Shown here: one piece after another, positions 35,059 to 44,200 of the stretch | How the letters are laid out: each line of letters begins with the position of its first letter | Position numbering within the stretch: the first letter of the stretch is position 1 | Source of the DNA: Acidobacteriota bacterium | GTDB taxonomy: Bacteria; Acidobacteriota; Terriglobia; Acidiferrales; UBA7541 | Direction: 5' to 3' | NCBI GenBank assembly: GCA_003223245.1 | Contig: QHYI01000147.1 | Coordinates: 44,841 to 101,003, forward strand | Length of the DNA: 56,163 nucleotides | The notes under the pieces: model-generated | Database searches by the model: none | What the model saw: only the letters and a program-made list of their open reading frames with translations | Told to the model about the DNA's origin: nothing | Translations under genes and position numbers: made by a program

Positions 35059-36507
35059 TTACTGCGGGCTTTTTCCGGATTCCAAAAGGCGCAAGTCGTC
35101 CGTAATGCTTGCGAGTAAGCTTGCCTGCTTTCGAGCTTGTGCCTTATCGCGCGCCAGACGGAGGTACCGCCGCCCATTCTCCAGGTCGCCGGCGTCGGCG
35201 AAAGCGATCCCGACTGCATAAAGGTAAGAGGCTCGGGTGTCTTCGTCTCCTGTCTTGAGGGCCTTCAACAAATGCGAAATGCCCTCTTCGAACTTCTCCT
35301 GTTTCACCAGAAGCCGACCGAGGCTGAAGTTGGCTTGCGTAAAGTCGGGCTTGCTCTCAAGGGCCTTTCGGTACTCCTCGACTGCTTCCGCTGATCTTCC
35401 TTCGCTCTCCAACAAATACCCAAGATTGCTGTGGGCCTCAGCATAATGCGAATCTATTGCGATCGCCTTTTGGAAGGCCTCCTTGGCCTCATCGGCTCTG
35501 CTGCGGCTCATAAGAAAGACGCCGTGATTGAAATAGGCCTCCGTCCCTTTCGGATCGAGCTGCACCGCGGCTCGATAATGCTCCTCCGCCTTGTCAGGTT
35601 GGCCTAACTGCCCATAAACATAAATTAATTTTGTGTGGGCTTCCGGAAGCTGCGGATTGATTTCCAGTGCTCCTTCGAAAGCATCCGCAGCGTCTTGAAG
35701 CCTTCCGGCAGCCAGAGACTGGGCCCCGACCTTGAGATAGGCTTTGAAGTCCCGGTTCAGCGCGTCGACCTCTGCCAACAACGGGTCATTGATCTCTGGT
35801 GTCCCACCGTCACTTTGGTTGGAGAGTTCCAGCTCTTGCTGAGCCTCCTGGAACCTCCCGAGGTGCCGGTAAGCGCGCGCCAAAGCGAAATGTGCCGCCG
35901 AAAATTTGGGGAATAATTGACAAGCCTTGCGCAAAGACTCGATCGCTCGAGCGAAGTCACTTCGGGCGGCGCGGACGCGCCCAAGTCCGTAGTACGCTTC
36001 CGCGTTCTCCGGATGCTTTTCGACGATTCCCTGGTACAGCGTTCCAGCTTCGTCCCATTGAGACGAGACCAAAAAGCACTCACCCAATCTCAGTTGGGTG
36101 GCAAGGTGATTAGGATCCAGGCGTAGCGCCTCCCGAAATGCTGGGATCGCCGCACTACAGTTCCGCTGATCCACTTGGACCATTCCCAAGTAGTAGGCCC
36201 AGCGGAACGATGTAGGATCCAGGAGGTGGGCTCGCCGATAGCAAATTTCCGCTTCGGTAGGCATATCATGCGCATGCAGAACCATGCCTAGGTTTCCGTT
36301 GGCTGTGGCATCGCGCGGATGAGCCAGTACAACGTCGTATGCTTTTTGCACCTCTGCCCGCACCGTGGAAAGCATCTTGTCATAAGCTAGCTGGGGGAGT
36401 TCAGGCAGGCTCGGCCCTTGATCGGCCGCCCGTGCAAAACGGAACCAGACACTATTTGCCAGCCAGAGGGAAATCACGACGCACGAGGTCACACGGAGTC
36501 GCAGCAT
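35059..36507 (-). CDS. Secreted TPR-repeat protein (tandem paralog)
   Basis: 482 residues with a signal peptide ([22 protein letters not shown]). TPR pattern as in its neighbours: [77 protein letters not shown]. Its ATG overlaps the preceding gene's stop by one base (TGATG at 36505-36509), which implies coupled translation. Likely surface or periplasmic scaffolds; substrate or partner unknown. Confidence 0.88.
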   Translation of the reverse strand: MLRLRVTSCVVISLWLANSVWFRFARAADQGPSLPELPQLAYDKMLSTVRAEVQKAYDVVLAHPRDATANGNLGMVLHAHDMPTEAEICYRRAHLLDPTSFRWAYYLGMVQVDQRNCSAAIPAFREALRLDPNHLATQLRLGECFLVSSQWDEAGTLYQGIVEKHPENAEAYYGLGRVRAARSDFARAIESLRKACQLFPKFSAAHFALARAYRHLGRFQEAQQELELSNQSDGGTPEINDPLLAEVDALNRDFKAYLKVGAQSLAAGRLQDAADAFEGALEINPQLPEAHTKLIYVYGQLGQPDKAEEHYRAAVQLDPKGTEAYFNHGVFLMSRSRADEAKEAFQKAIAIDSHYAEAHSNLGYLLESEGRSAEAVEEYRKALESKPDFTQANFSLGRLLVKQEKFEEGISHLLKALKTGDEDTRASYLYAVGIAFADAGDLENGRRYLRLARDKAQARKQASLLASITDDLRLLESGKSPQ

Positions 36508-37925
36508 CAGTTCTGACTCCCCGGCGTTGCCAAAGCTCGGAGATCAGTATCGATACTTTCGACCAACTGCGATTGACCTAGCGCTACAGCCTTCTCGCGC
36601 GCCAGGTGTAGATAACGCTGGGCATTTACGGTATCCCCAGAGCGCGCATAGGCTGCGCCCAGCGCATATAGGTATGTCGGCTGGTTGTTTTCGTCGCCGA
36701 CGTTGATGCTTTTCAGTAGATGCTCGATACCGGCTTTGTAATCCTCCTGATTCACCAAAATGCGTCCTAAGCCAAACTGGGCTTGTGCGTCTTCCGGATT
36801 TTGGTCTAGCACCTTCCTGTATTCCGCCATCGCGTCCGACAGTTTTCCTTGAGCTTCCAGCATACTGCCGAGGTTCAATCGTGCGCCAAGATACTGGGGG
36901 TTGATCTCCAGCACTTTCCGAAATGACGACTCGGCCTCGGCAAATTCTTCTTGGCTAGCGAGGACCAGCCCACGATTGAAGTAGCTCTCGGGATTTCGCG
37001 GTTCAAGGTGGACCGCCGCTTGAAAGTGCTCCTCCGCCTTCAGCGGCTGCCGGAGTTGGCCGTATATCCCAATGAGCTTGATGTGGGCCTCCGAAAAGCG
37101 AGGGTTCTTCTCGAGCGCTTCTTCGAGAACTCCTGCTGCTTCCTCTAATCTGCCCTCTTTAGCCAGCTTCAGTCCCGAACTTAGCTGGTCATCAGTATTC
37201 GTGCTCAACGCCCTTACATGGTCGAGCAATTCGTCAGGCAAATCCGGTGCCAATGTCCCGCTCTTCTCGTAAAGCGCTATCTGTTCGAGCGCCAGATCCA
37301 TTTTGCCAAGACGCTTGTAAACTTGAGCAAGACCGTAATGAGCTGACCCGAAATTAGCAAAGAGGTTGCAGGCTTTCCGGAAAAGATCGGCGGCCCCATT
37401 AAGGTCGTTGCGGACTGCTTTGACACGTCCGAGCCCGTAATAAGCCTCGGCCCGGTCGGGGTGCGTGGCAATCATAGTCTCATAAAACTGTGCGGCTTCC
37501 TGCCACTTGCCGGACGCTAACAGATATTCACCTAAACGTAGCTGAGCTGGAAGATATTTTGGATTTTGGTGCAGCGCCTGGCGCAGCGTCGCAGTCGCCT
37601 CAGCGAACTCGCCATAGCCGCCTTGAGCCAATCCCAAGTAGTAGACCCAATCAAATGCTGAGGGGGCAAGCATGTGTGCACGGCGATAGCAGACCGCAGC
37701 TTCAGCATCGAAGTTATATGCATGCAGAAACATTCCCAACTGTCCGTTAGCGGATGCATCGCTTGGATTCTTGAGCGCTTCGTCGTAAAGCTGCTTCACG
37801 CGTGGCCGAACCTCTTCCGGCAACAGCGCGAGCGGTGGTTCGTGGATCGCGGGCAATGTTGGATTTTGAGCGGCTAGTGATGACGCAGCAACGACACATG
37901 CGGTAACGATCAGCCATCGTGACAC
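36507..37925 (-). CDS. Secreted TPR-repeat protein (tandem paralog)
   Basis: 472 residues: signal peptide (WLIVTACVVAASSLAAQ) and about ten TPR units (DASANGQLGMFLHAYNF, AVCYRRAHMLAPSAFDWVYY, LKAEEHFQAAVHLEPRNPE, NAQRYLHLAREKAVA). The stop overlaps the next ATG by one base. It is 12 nt downstream of the HTH gene 37938-38162, so the four genes could be one transcript. Closest relative is the neighbour at 35059. Confidence 0.88.
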   Translation of the reverse strand: MSRWLIVTACVVAASSLAAQNPTLPAIHEPPLALLPEEVRPRVKQLYDEALKNPSDASANGQLGMFLHAYNFDAEAAVCYRRAHMLAPSAFDWVYYLGLAQGGYGEFAEATATLRQALHQNPKYLPAQLRLGEYLLASGKWQEAAQFYETMIATHPDRAEAYYGLGRVKAVRNDLNGAADLFRKACNLFANFGSAHYGLAQVYKRLGKMDLALEQIALYEKSGTLAPDLPDELLDHVRALSTNTDDQLSSGLKLAKEGRLEEAAGVLEEALEKNPRFSEAHIKLIGIYGQLRQPLKAEEHFQAAVHLEPRNPESYFNRGLVLASQEEFAEAESSFRKVLEINPQYLGARLNLGSMLEAQGKLSDAMAEYRKVLDQNPEDAQAQFGLGRILVNQEDYKAGIEHLLKSINVGDENNQPTYLYALGAAYARSGDTVNAQRYLHLAREKAVALGQSQLVESIDTDLRALATPGSQN

Positions 37926-37937
37926 GATTGATTCATT

Positions 37938-38162
37938 CTACGCCTGCACCGACATCGCCACGCAAGTCATATCAGGTTCTGAAACCAAAGCGCCAGCAGG
38001 ATTCGCGGGACGCAGGAGCTTGTTCAAGTCCGCGCGAGCCACGCGCACGTGAAGCCCCGGAGTCTTTGCGGACTTTAGTTGCCCCTCGGCGGCCATTCTC
38101 TTAATCGTGCGAACACTCAAGCCCGTCAACCTCGCGGGCCTCTGAAACGGAGACCCATTCAC
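37938..38162 (-). CDS. Small excisionase/MerR-type helix-turn-helix protein
   Basis: 74 residues from GTG 38162; the longer frame to 38363 reads through a palindrome and lacks a recognisable N-terminus. PARLTGLSVRTIKRMAAEG and KTPGLHVRVARADLNKLL make the winged HTH of excisionase-family proteins: it binds DNA and in mobile elements bends attachment sites. Here it is just upstream of three TPR genes, so it may instead be their regulator. A perfect palindrome (38209-38237) lies 46 bp upstream of its start. Confidence 0.6.
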   Translation of the reverse strand: MNGSPFQRPARLTGLSVRTIKRMAAEGQLKSAKTPGLHVRVARADLNKLLRPANPAGALVSEPDMTCVAMSVQA

Positions 38163-38208
38163 TCGCTGAGATCCCTGCAATGTGAACAACAGGATGGGAC
38201 TTTCCAAG

Positions 38209-38237
38209 TCCGAAAAATTAATCCTGAATTTTTCGGA
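38209..38237. promoter_or_regulatory. Perfect 11-bp-arm palindrome upstream of the HTH gene
   Basis: TCCGAAAAATT (38209-38219) and AATTTTTCGGA (38227-38237) pair exactly around AATCCTG. A related TCGAAAAAATCCGA occurs near 38376. The site could be an operator for the adjacent HTH protein or a bidirectional terminator, because the T-run and A-run are inside the arms. It separates the TPR locus from the JAB/ThiF remnant. Confidence 0.5.
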
Positions 38238-38444
38238 TAGGAAAAAGGTACCGTTGCTACCCTGCCGCCACTGTAAGTTCGACATGGTCGGCGACTGCGC
38301 CCCTTGCAGTAAATACCGGCCGAAACCGGACGGCCATGCTTCTCTGAAGCACCGTTTTGCCAACTCTGGTTATCCTCGAAAAAATCCGAATAACTGGTCC
38401 GGACGGCGCTCGGTCGGCCACCTAAGCTGGTTTGCGCGTCACAC

Positions 38445-38844
38445 GTGTGGCACGTGTGGCACGAAGGCGTCGACAAGCTGGGACGGCGCGCCGCAGGAAC
38501 GCGTGAAAGTGGAGCGTTTCTTCTGGGCCACGCCAAGGGAAAGACTTGCCGAATTGAGCAGTTTCTTTTTTACGACGATGTAGACCCAAATTGTTTTGCG
38601 CATGGGATTGTTGAGTTCGACGGCGGCAAATTCGGAATCGTTTGGGAAGAATGCCGTATCCGGAAAATGAAGGTGGTGGCTGATGCCAGAAATCGGACAC
38701 CTGGCATTGATTATTCCGGACTTTGCGTTGGGGAAACGGGTGCCGGGCGGAATCGGTATCTATGAATATCTGGGAGCCCGCCAGTGGCGGGACCATAGCC
38801 GGAAGCGTACTCATATATTCCACGTTCGGTGGTGGCCGCGATGA
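38445..38844 (+). pseudogene. JAB/MPN metallopeptidase, JAMM motif deleted, frameshifted
   Basis: From GTG 38445: WHEGVDKLGRRAAGTRESG, AFLLGHAKGKTCRIEQFLFY, FDGGKFGIVWEECR then KVVAD in one frame. Functional JAB/JAMM peptidases next have HxHPG...S..D, which bind zinc and cut ubiquitin-like tags. Here that stretch is gone; the sequence resumes in another frame with MPEIGHLALIIPDFALG, KRVPGGIGIYEYLG and HIFHVRWWPR to TGA at 38842. The deletion is near 38676-38682. The enzyme cannot be active. The ThiF gene ATG overlaps its stop (ATGA). Confidence 0.65.
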
Positions 38845-40266
38845 AAGTCGATACGGAGAGATCACGGATTCGAGCCGCCCTCGTGAATAATAGCCGCTAT
38901 TCATTCGAACAAGCCGATCAGAAGCTTGCAGCCTCCAAACTGTCTTTGTTTTTGGGAAATGAAACCGGAGTTACCCCCGCTGGGCAAGCTGCATTTCTGA
39001 CGGCGACCGTTACGGCGGCTCGATGCTTTGGTGAAGTAAGCGTTCATGGCCGGCTCGATGTTCCTTTGGTGATTCCTGTCCCGCTTGGCGTACGCACTGT
39101 AGCCGACGCGGTGGCTGTCCTCGGTGCCAGAAGAACAGCTACTCCGGTGCCGGGGCAGAAGGGTCTTTATTGGTCCCGCATCGGAGGACGTGGAAGCCTG
39201 GTCGGTGCAAGCACATTGGAACGGGTGGAATGCGGGAATTGGACCAGCCCACGAACACATCCGAATTGGGCGCAGTGATTGTGTTCTGGCGGGCATTGCA
39301 GCAGGAGCGCTCGCAGTTGGGCAGGCCTTTCTGGCGGAACAGGGCGATCCTCGCGCCGGTAGGACTATGCAGAGTTTGTCGCTCTGGTCCCCGGAATTGG
39401 GCGAGAGGGGGACTGACGATCCGGGGCCTGAGACATTCTACTTGCCGCTCGAACTCTGGCTGATAGGACTAGGAAACCTTGGGCAGTCGTATTTGTGGGC
39501 GTTAACCATGTTGCAGTACCCATCCCCTGACAGCGTTCTTCTCTTCTTACAGGATGATGATCTTGTGCAGGAGGGGAACTGGGGAACTTCGATTCTTGTG
39601 GATCGCGGGCGATATGATGTTCTGAAAACACGCGTCGCGGAAGAATGGGCGGAGCGTCGAGGATTCCGCGCGCGTCGTGTCGATCGTCGTCTCGACGAAT
39701 ACCTGCGTCGCTCCGATCGCGAGCCCACGCTTGCTCTGGCCGGTCTTGACCGTATGGCACCCCCGCGCATTCTCGGGCGTCCGGGTTTTGAGTACGTGGT
39801 CGATGCCGGGCTTGGCTCAACGGCGGCGGACTATCAGAAGTTTCGCATCAACGTCTTTGATCGAATGTCAGATCCCGCGGTCCACTTTGCAGGTATTGAA
39901 GATGAGACGGAGCGTGTTGTGAAAGAATTGATGGAATTGCCCGCTTATCAAGAGCTCGCGCTCAGGGATGGCGATGGTGGATGTGGCGCGGCAATGCTTG
40001 CGGAGCGAAGTGTCGCGGTTCCTTTCGTGAGTGCGTTCGTGGGTGCCCTTGCGGTGACGCAGGCGATTCGAATTAGCTGTGGCGAGGGTCACCACACCAG
40101 TACAACGGGTAATGTTGGTGACATGAGAAGCATCCGGGCCACAGTTGGGCAGCGGCCGGAGCGCATAAACCTAGCGAGTACTTCAATAGGTTCCGGGGAT
40201 ACGAAAGCAATTCAAACACCGTCCGTTATCTACGGTGATGGCCTTGACGCCATGGCAAGGACATGA
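38841..40266 (+). pseudogene. ThiF/E1-like adenylyltransferase, frameshifted
   Basis: ATG 38841 overlaps the JAB stop. The N-terminal part (RSRIRAALVNNSRYSFEQA, ... VPLGVRTVADAVAVLGA) runs in one frame to about 39150; the remainder (RRVFIGPASEDVEAWSVQAH onwards) continues in another to 40266. The nucleotide-binding core has LIGLGNLGQSYLWALTML and VLLFLQDDDLVQEGNWGT, typical of E1/ThiF/MoeB enzymes that adenylate a ubiquitin-like C-terminus; CGAAMLAERSVAVPFVSAF carries a candidate Cys. With the JAB gene it forms a pair as known from bacterial ubiquitin-like modification loci. The shift makes it inactive or is a sequence error. Confidence 0.65.
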
Positions 40267-40362
40267 TGCCGTAAGTGCGTTGGTTTCAGGCGACGGAGCC
40301 TCGCGCATCCGGAGTTAAGTACTGGCCAAATACCTCATCGCGTACCGTATGATCTTCAGTAA

Positions 40363-41034
40363 GAACGTGCGCGCGCAATATCGAAGCGGTTGCATGCCAT
40401 GGGCTCTGAGCGGTATCGAGACGGATTCAAACCCACCCTGCATGATGACCTCATTGATCTCCCGAAGCGCTGGAAAAAATCGCGGCTCATTTTCGTAAAC
40501 TCGATGAGTGATCTTTTCCAGGACGCGGTGCCGGACGACTTCATCCGCCGCGTGTTTTCAACGATGGAGGCCTGTCCGCAGCACACTTTTCAGATTCTCA
40601 CGAAACGCAGCGAAAGGTTGCGGAAGATCGGAGCAAGTCTGCCGTGGCCGGGTAACGTCTGGATGGGGGTCAGTGTTGAAGACGCGCGGGTCATAGGGAG
40701 GATACCTGATCTAGCGGCGGTAGCCGCACGAGTGCGGTTTCTATCCTGCGAACCGCTCATTGGCCCCCTGGAGAATCTCCCTTTGAAGGGCATCCACTGG
40801 GTGATTGTCGGGGGCGAATCTGGACCAGGAGCGCGCCCCATGAATAAGCAATGGGTTGAATCAATCCACCGACAATGCCAATACGACAGCGTCCCCTTCT
40901 TTTTCAAACAGTGTGGTGGCGTGCGGAAGGATATGACTGGACGAAAACTGCACGGACGAACCTATGACGAGATGCCATGTCTGACAACAATTGAGCCCCC
41001 GCTGGATATGCGTCTTTCGCTCTGTGGAGCGTAA
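40363..41034 (+). pseudogene. DUF5131 (phage Gp37/Gp68-like) protein, N-terminus missing
   Basis: Open from 40363 (ERARAISKRLHAMGSERYRD) after a TAA at 40360-40362; the ORF's first standard start is TTG 40390. The body fits DUF5131: GFKPTLHDDLIDLPKRW, SRLIFVNSMSDLFQDAVPD, FSTMEACPQHTFQILTKR, HWVIVGGESGPGARPMN, FFFKQCGG. Complete proteins start with a Cys-rich CTxxSPGCxxCYA segment about 35 residues earlier that is missing here, so it is 5' truncated. The Cys segment is thought to bind a metal cluster. Third broken gene in a row here. Confidence 0.75.
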
Positions 41035-41280
41035 GAGGATTCCGATTCGCCAGATCCAAGGCAGTGCCCTAGTTGGGCTTCACATACGACTTGTGGACAC
41101 CTGAACCGAAATGTAAAAATCCCACCTTCGCCGCCGCGTATCTCGACTCGCTCCCAGCGCGGTTTGCGGGATGCGCGTGTTTGCCGCAATCACCCGGCGC
41201 AGAACAACCCTTCGCGGAATTTGAGCAACCAATATGACAATTGGTGCTGGTGCGCATTCTGCCACGGAGGGCGGGAGACG
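41035..41280. other. Interval ahead of the macroglobulin gene
   Basis: 245 bp; the longer open frame from 41164 gives residues unlike a start, and the supported start is 41281. GGGAG precedes it. The stretch ACCTGAACCGAAATGTAAAAATCCCACC (41090-41122) is of the kind seen at some transposon ends; not identified. Confidence 0.4.
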
Positions 41281-44200
41281 ATGCGGACGGGCATCCTGCG
41301 GGTGGTTTTGCTGTGTCTGTGTGCTTCCTCAGCTTCACTTCTTGGATACGGTGAAGGGCGCGCTGCTGCGCCGTCGGTCCACGCGAACGAGCCCGGCGCG
41401 CGTCTCGATCTGAAAGACGAGACTTCTGTCTTTTCCATCGACCTCTCAGCGAATGCTCCGCAAATTCTCTCCGCGACACTCTCGGTCAAGGTCATGGCGC
41501 CGGATGACAAGCTTCTCGCTGAAGCGTCTATTGCTGTGCGTCTCAGCTCAACTCCAACGCGAGCAGAGGTGCCGATCCGGTGGGTTCCTGACACTGGTCT
41601 CGATCACGTTTCGAGTTCCCGCCTTTTTTACGAAGTGCGGCTTGAAGGAGCATCCTCGGCGGCAGCTTCTGGAATCCTTTCGCCCTGTGCCCTGATCCCA
41701 GACCTTTTTGAGCTTCGCTTCATGGGACTGGATGCCATCGGTCTGGGACACAGCTACGTCGCTCGCGTCTGGGCCACGCGTCCAGATTCAGACAAGCCGG
41801 TGCAAGGAGTCTCGCTTACCGCCTTCATCGGTGATGACGAACAGGACACTCCGAAGGGCACGAAGGCTCGCGCGAGGACCAACGCGCGTGGACAAGCACA
41901 ATTGACGTTCCAGCTTCCCGAATTGGCAGGTGCGCGTGAAGACCAAGAAGTCGATCTCGAAATCCGAGGGACGAGGGGCTATTTCCATAATTCCCTGACT
42001 TCAACACTTCACTTTTGGCGCCGAGCGGCCATTCTGCTGTCTACGGACAAGCCTCTCTACCAGCCTGATCAAACCCTGCACATGCGTGCGTTAGTCCTCG
42101 ATGACCAGCGCCACGCCTGGGGCAAGCAGCCCGTCCGCTTCGCCGTCCACGGTCCCGATGCCACTGTCGTGTTTTCGGCTGATGCGCAAACTTCGCGCTT
42201 CGGAATTGCTTCCGTCGATTGGGGCATTCCCTCATCTCAAAAACTGGGCAATTACCGCGTGTCCGCCGATATCGCGGGCGACGCCGATAGCAGGGATTTG
42301 GAAGGAGGCCAATTCGTCCGCATAAGCCGCTATGAGCTTCCCACCTTCACCGTAAACGTCGTGACGGACAAGCCTTTCTATCTCCAAGGCCAGAATGCTG
42401 ATCTCACCGTCAGTGCCAGCTATATGTTTGGCAAGCCTGTTCTTCGAGGCCGCGTGCGGATTGTTCGTGAAACTTCGCGCCAGTGGAACTACAGCGATCA
42501 GAAATGGGAAACGGAACAAGGACAAGTGCAGGAAGGCGAACTAGATGCCAAGAATGAATTTCACGCAACCCTGGACCTTTCCAAGGACCATGCCGACTTA
42601 CGTGACACTGACTGGAAGCGCTTTGAGGACCTTCGATACGCGGCTTACGTGACCGATTCCTCGTCCCGGCGGACCCAGGAGCGCCATTTCGATGTACGCA
42701 TTTCCCGCGATGCGGTTCACCTTTATGTGCTGAACACCGGCGGAGTACTGCCGGTCGGCCTCCGGCCTGTGTTTTACATTTCGAGCTCTCTGGCAGACGG
42801 GACTCCCGCGACTGTCGACGTCCTCGTCAAGCTGTACACCCAGGATCCCGCCGGCGCTGGATCGTCAAAACCGGCGGCCCAGCCTTTTGCCACGGCACAG
42901 GTACGTACGAATCGATACGGCATCGCCCGAGTCCGTTCCTCCGAGCCGCTTCGAAATCAAAGGAACGACGAGAACAAACGTACCGACCGCATCTATGTCG
43001 CCCTGGAAGCAAAAAGCCCGGATGGGCGCACCGGTCGCCACCTCGAATCCTATTCGCTGCAGGAAGAACCAGCTCTGCGAATCACTCCCGTGAAGGCCAT
43101 TTTGAAACCGGGCGATCCAATCGAAGCTGAAGTCGAATCTTCGGTACCGCAAGTCCGCGTCGGCGTCGAAGTCATCCAAACTGAAACGCAAGCCATTCTC
43201 GCGTCCCAGGAACTCAAGCTCTCCCATACTTCGGGCCGCGTCACGTTTCCCGTGAATGAGCAATTCACAGGCAGACTCTTGCTTGCGGCCTATCCGCTCA
43301 ATGTCGAAGTCGAGCCGTACGCGATGTACTCACGCACCGCCAGTGCGTCCGTCGTTGTTCCAAAGCCGAGCAATCTTCAACTGGACGTTAAACCAGTCAG
43401 GACCACTTATCGCCCCGGCGAGGCGGCGACAGTGAACCTCAGCGTGCGTGACCCCGAAGGTGATCCCGTTGAAGGCGTCCTCGGTCTGTTGGTTTACGAT
43501 CAAGCGGTTGAAGAACTCGCCCGTACCGAGGCCAGCCTATTCACCGACGGGTACGAGCGGTTTGACCCTCGCCTTGGCTTTCGCTCTTTGGACGAAGAGA
43601 GCGACTCAATCGGAGGAGTCTCCGTTGGAAAACTCCTCAATCGCCAGCCGGATGCTGCCGTTCCTCAAGACCTCGAACTGGTGGCGGAAGCTTTGCTCTT
43701 CAGTCAGGGTGGCGCTCCCTTCCGCATGGAATCTTCGGATAACCCACGCTACCTCGACCAGGTTTTTCAAAAGCAGATTCACTCCGCACTCGATCCGGTT
43801 ACCAAACTTTTGCAAGAGCATTTCGCCGACACGGGCCATTTCCCGGCAGATGACGTGGAGTATGCAACCCTCCTTAGGGAAAAGGGAATCGATGCTTCCC
43901 ACCTCATGGATCCGTGGGGCCGCCCTTACCACGTTCGACGGACCTATGAATGGGTGAACGAAGTCCTCGAATTTCGCAGCGAGGGACCTGACAAGATTCT
44001 CAGCAGTTCCGACGATTTCACGGCGCTGAGCCTCTCTCGGCCATTTTTCGAGCATGAAGCGCAGCGCCTTCGCGGCATCGTTGATTCGTATCACGCCCGC
44101 ATGGGCAGCTACATCCGCGATCAGGCCACACTCGAAACAGCCTGTGCCCAAGAGCACACTTCACTTTCCACTTTCATCGATCCCTGGGGCACGCCCTATC

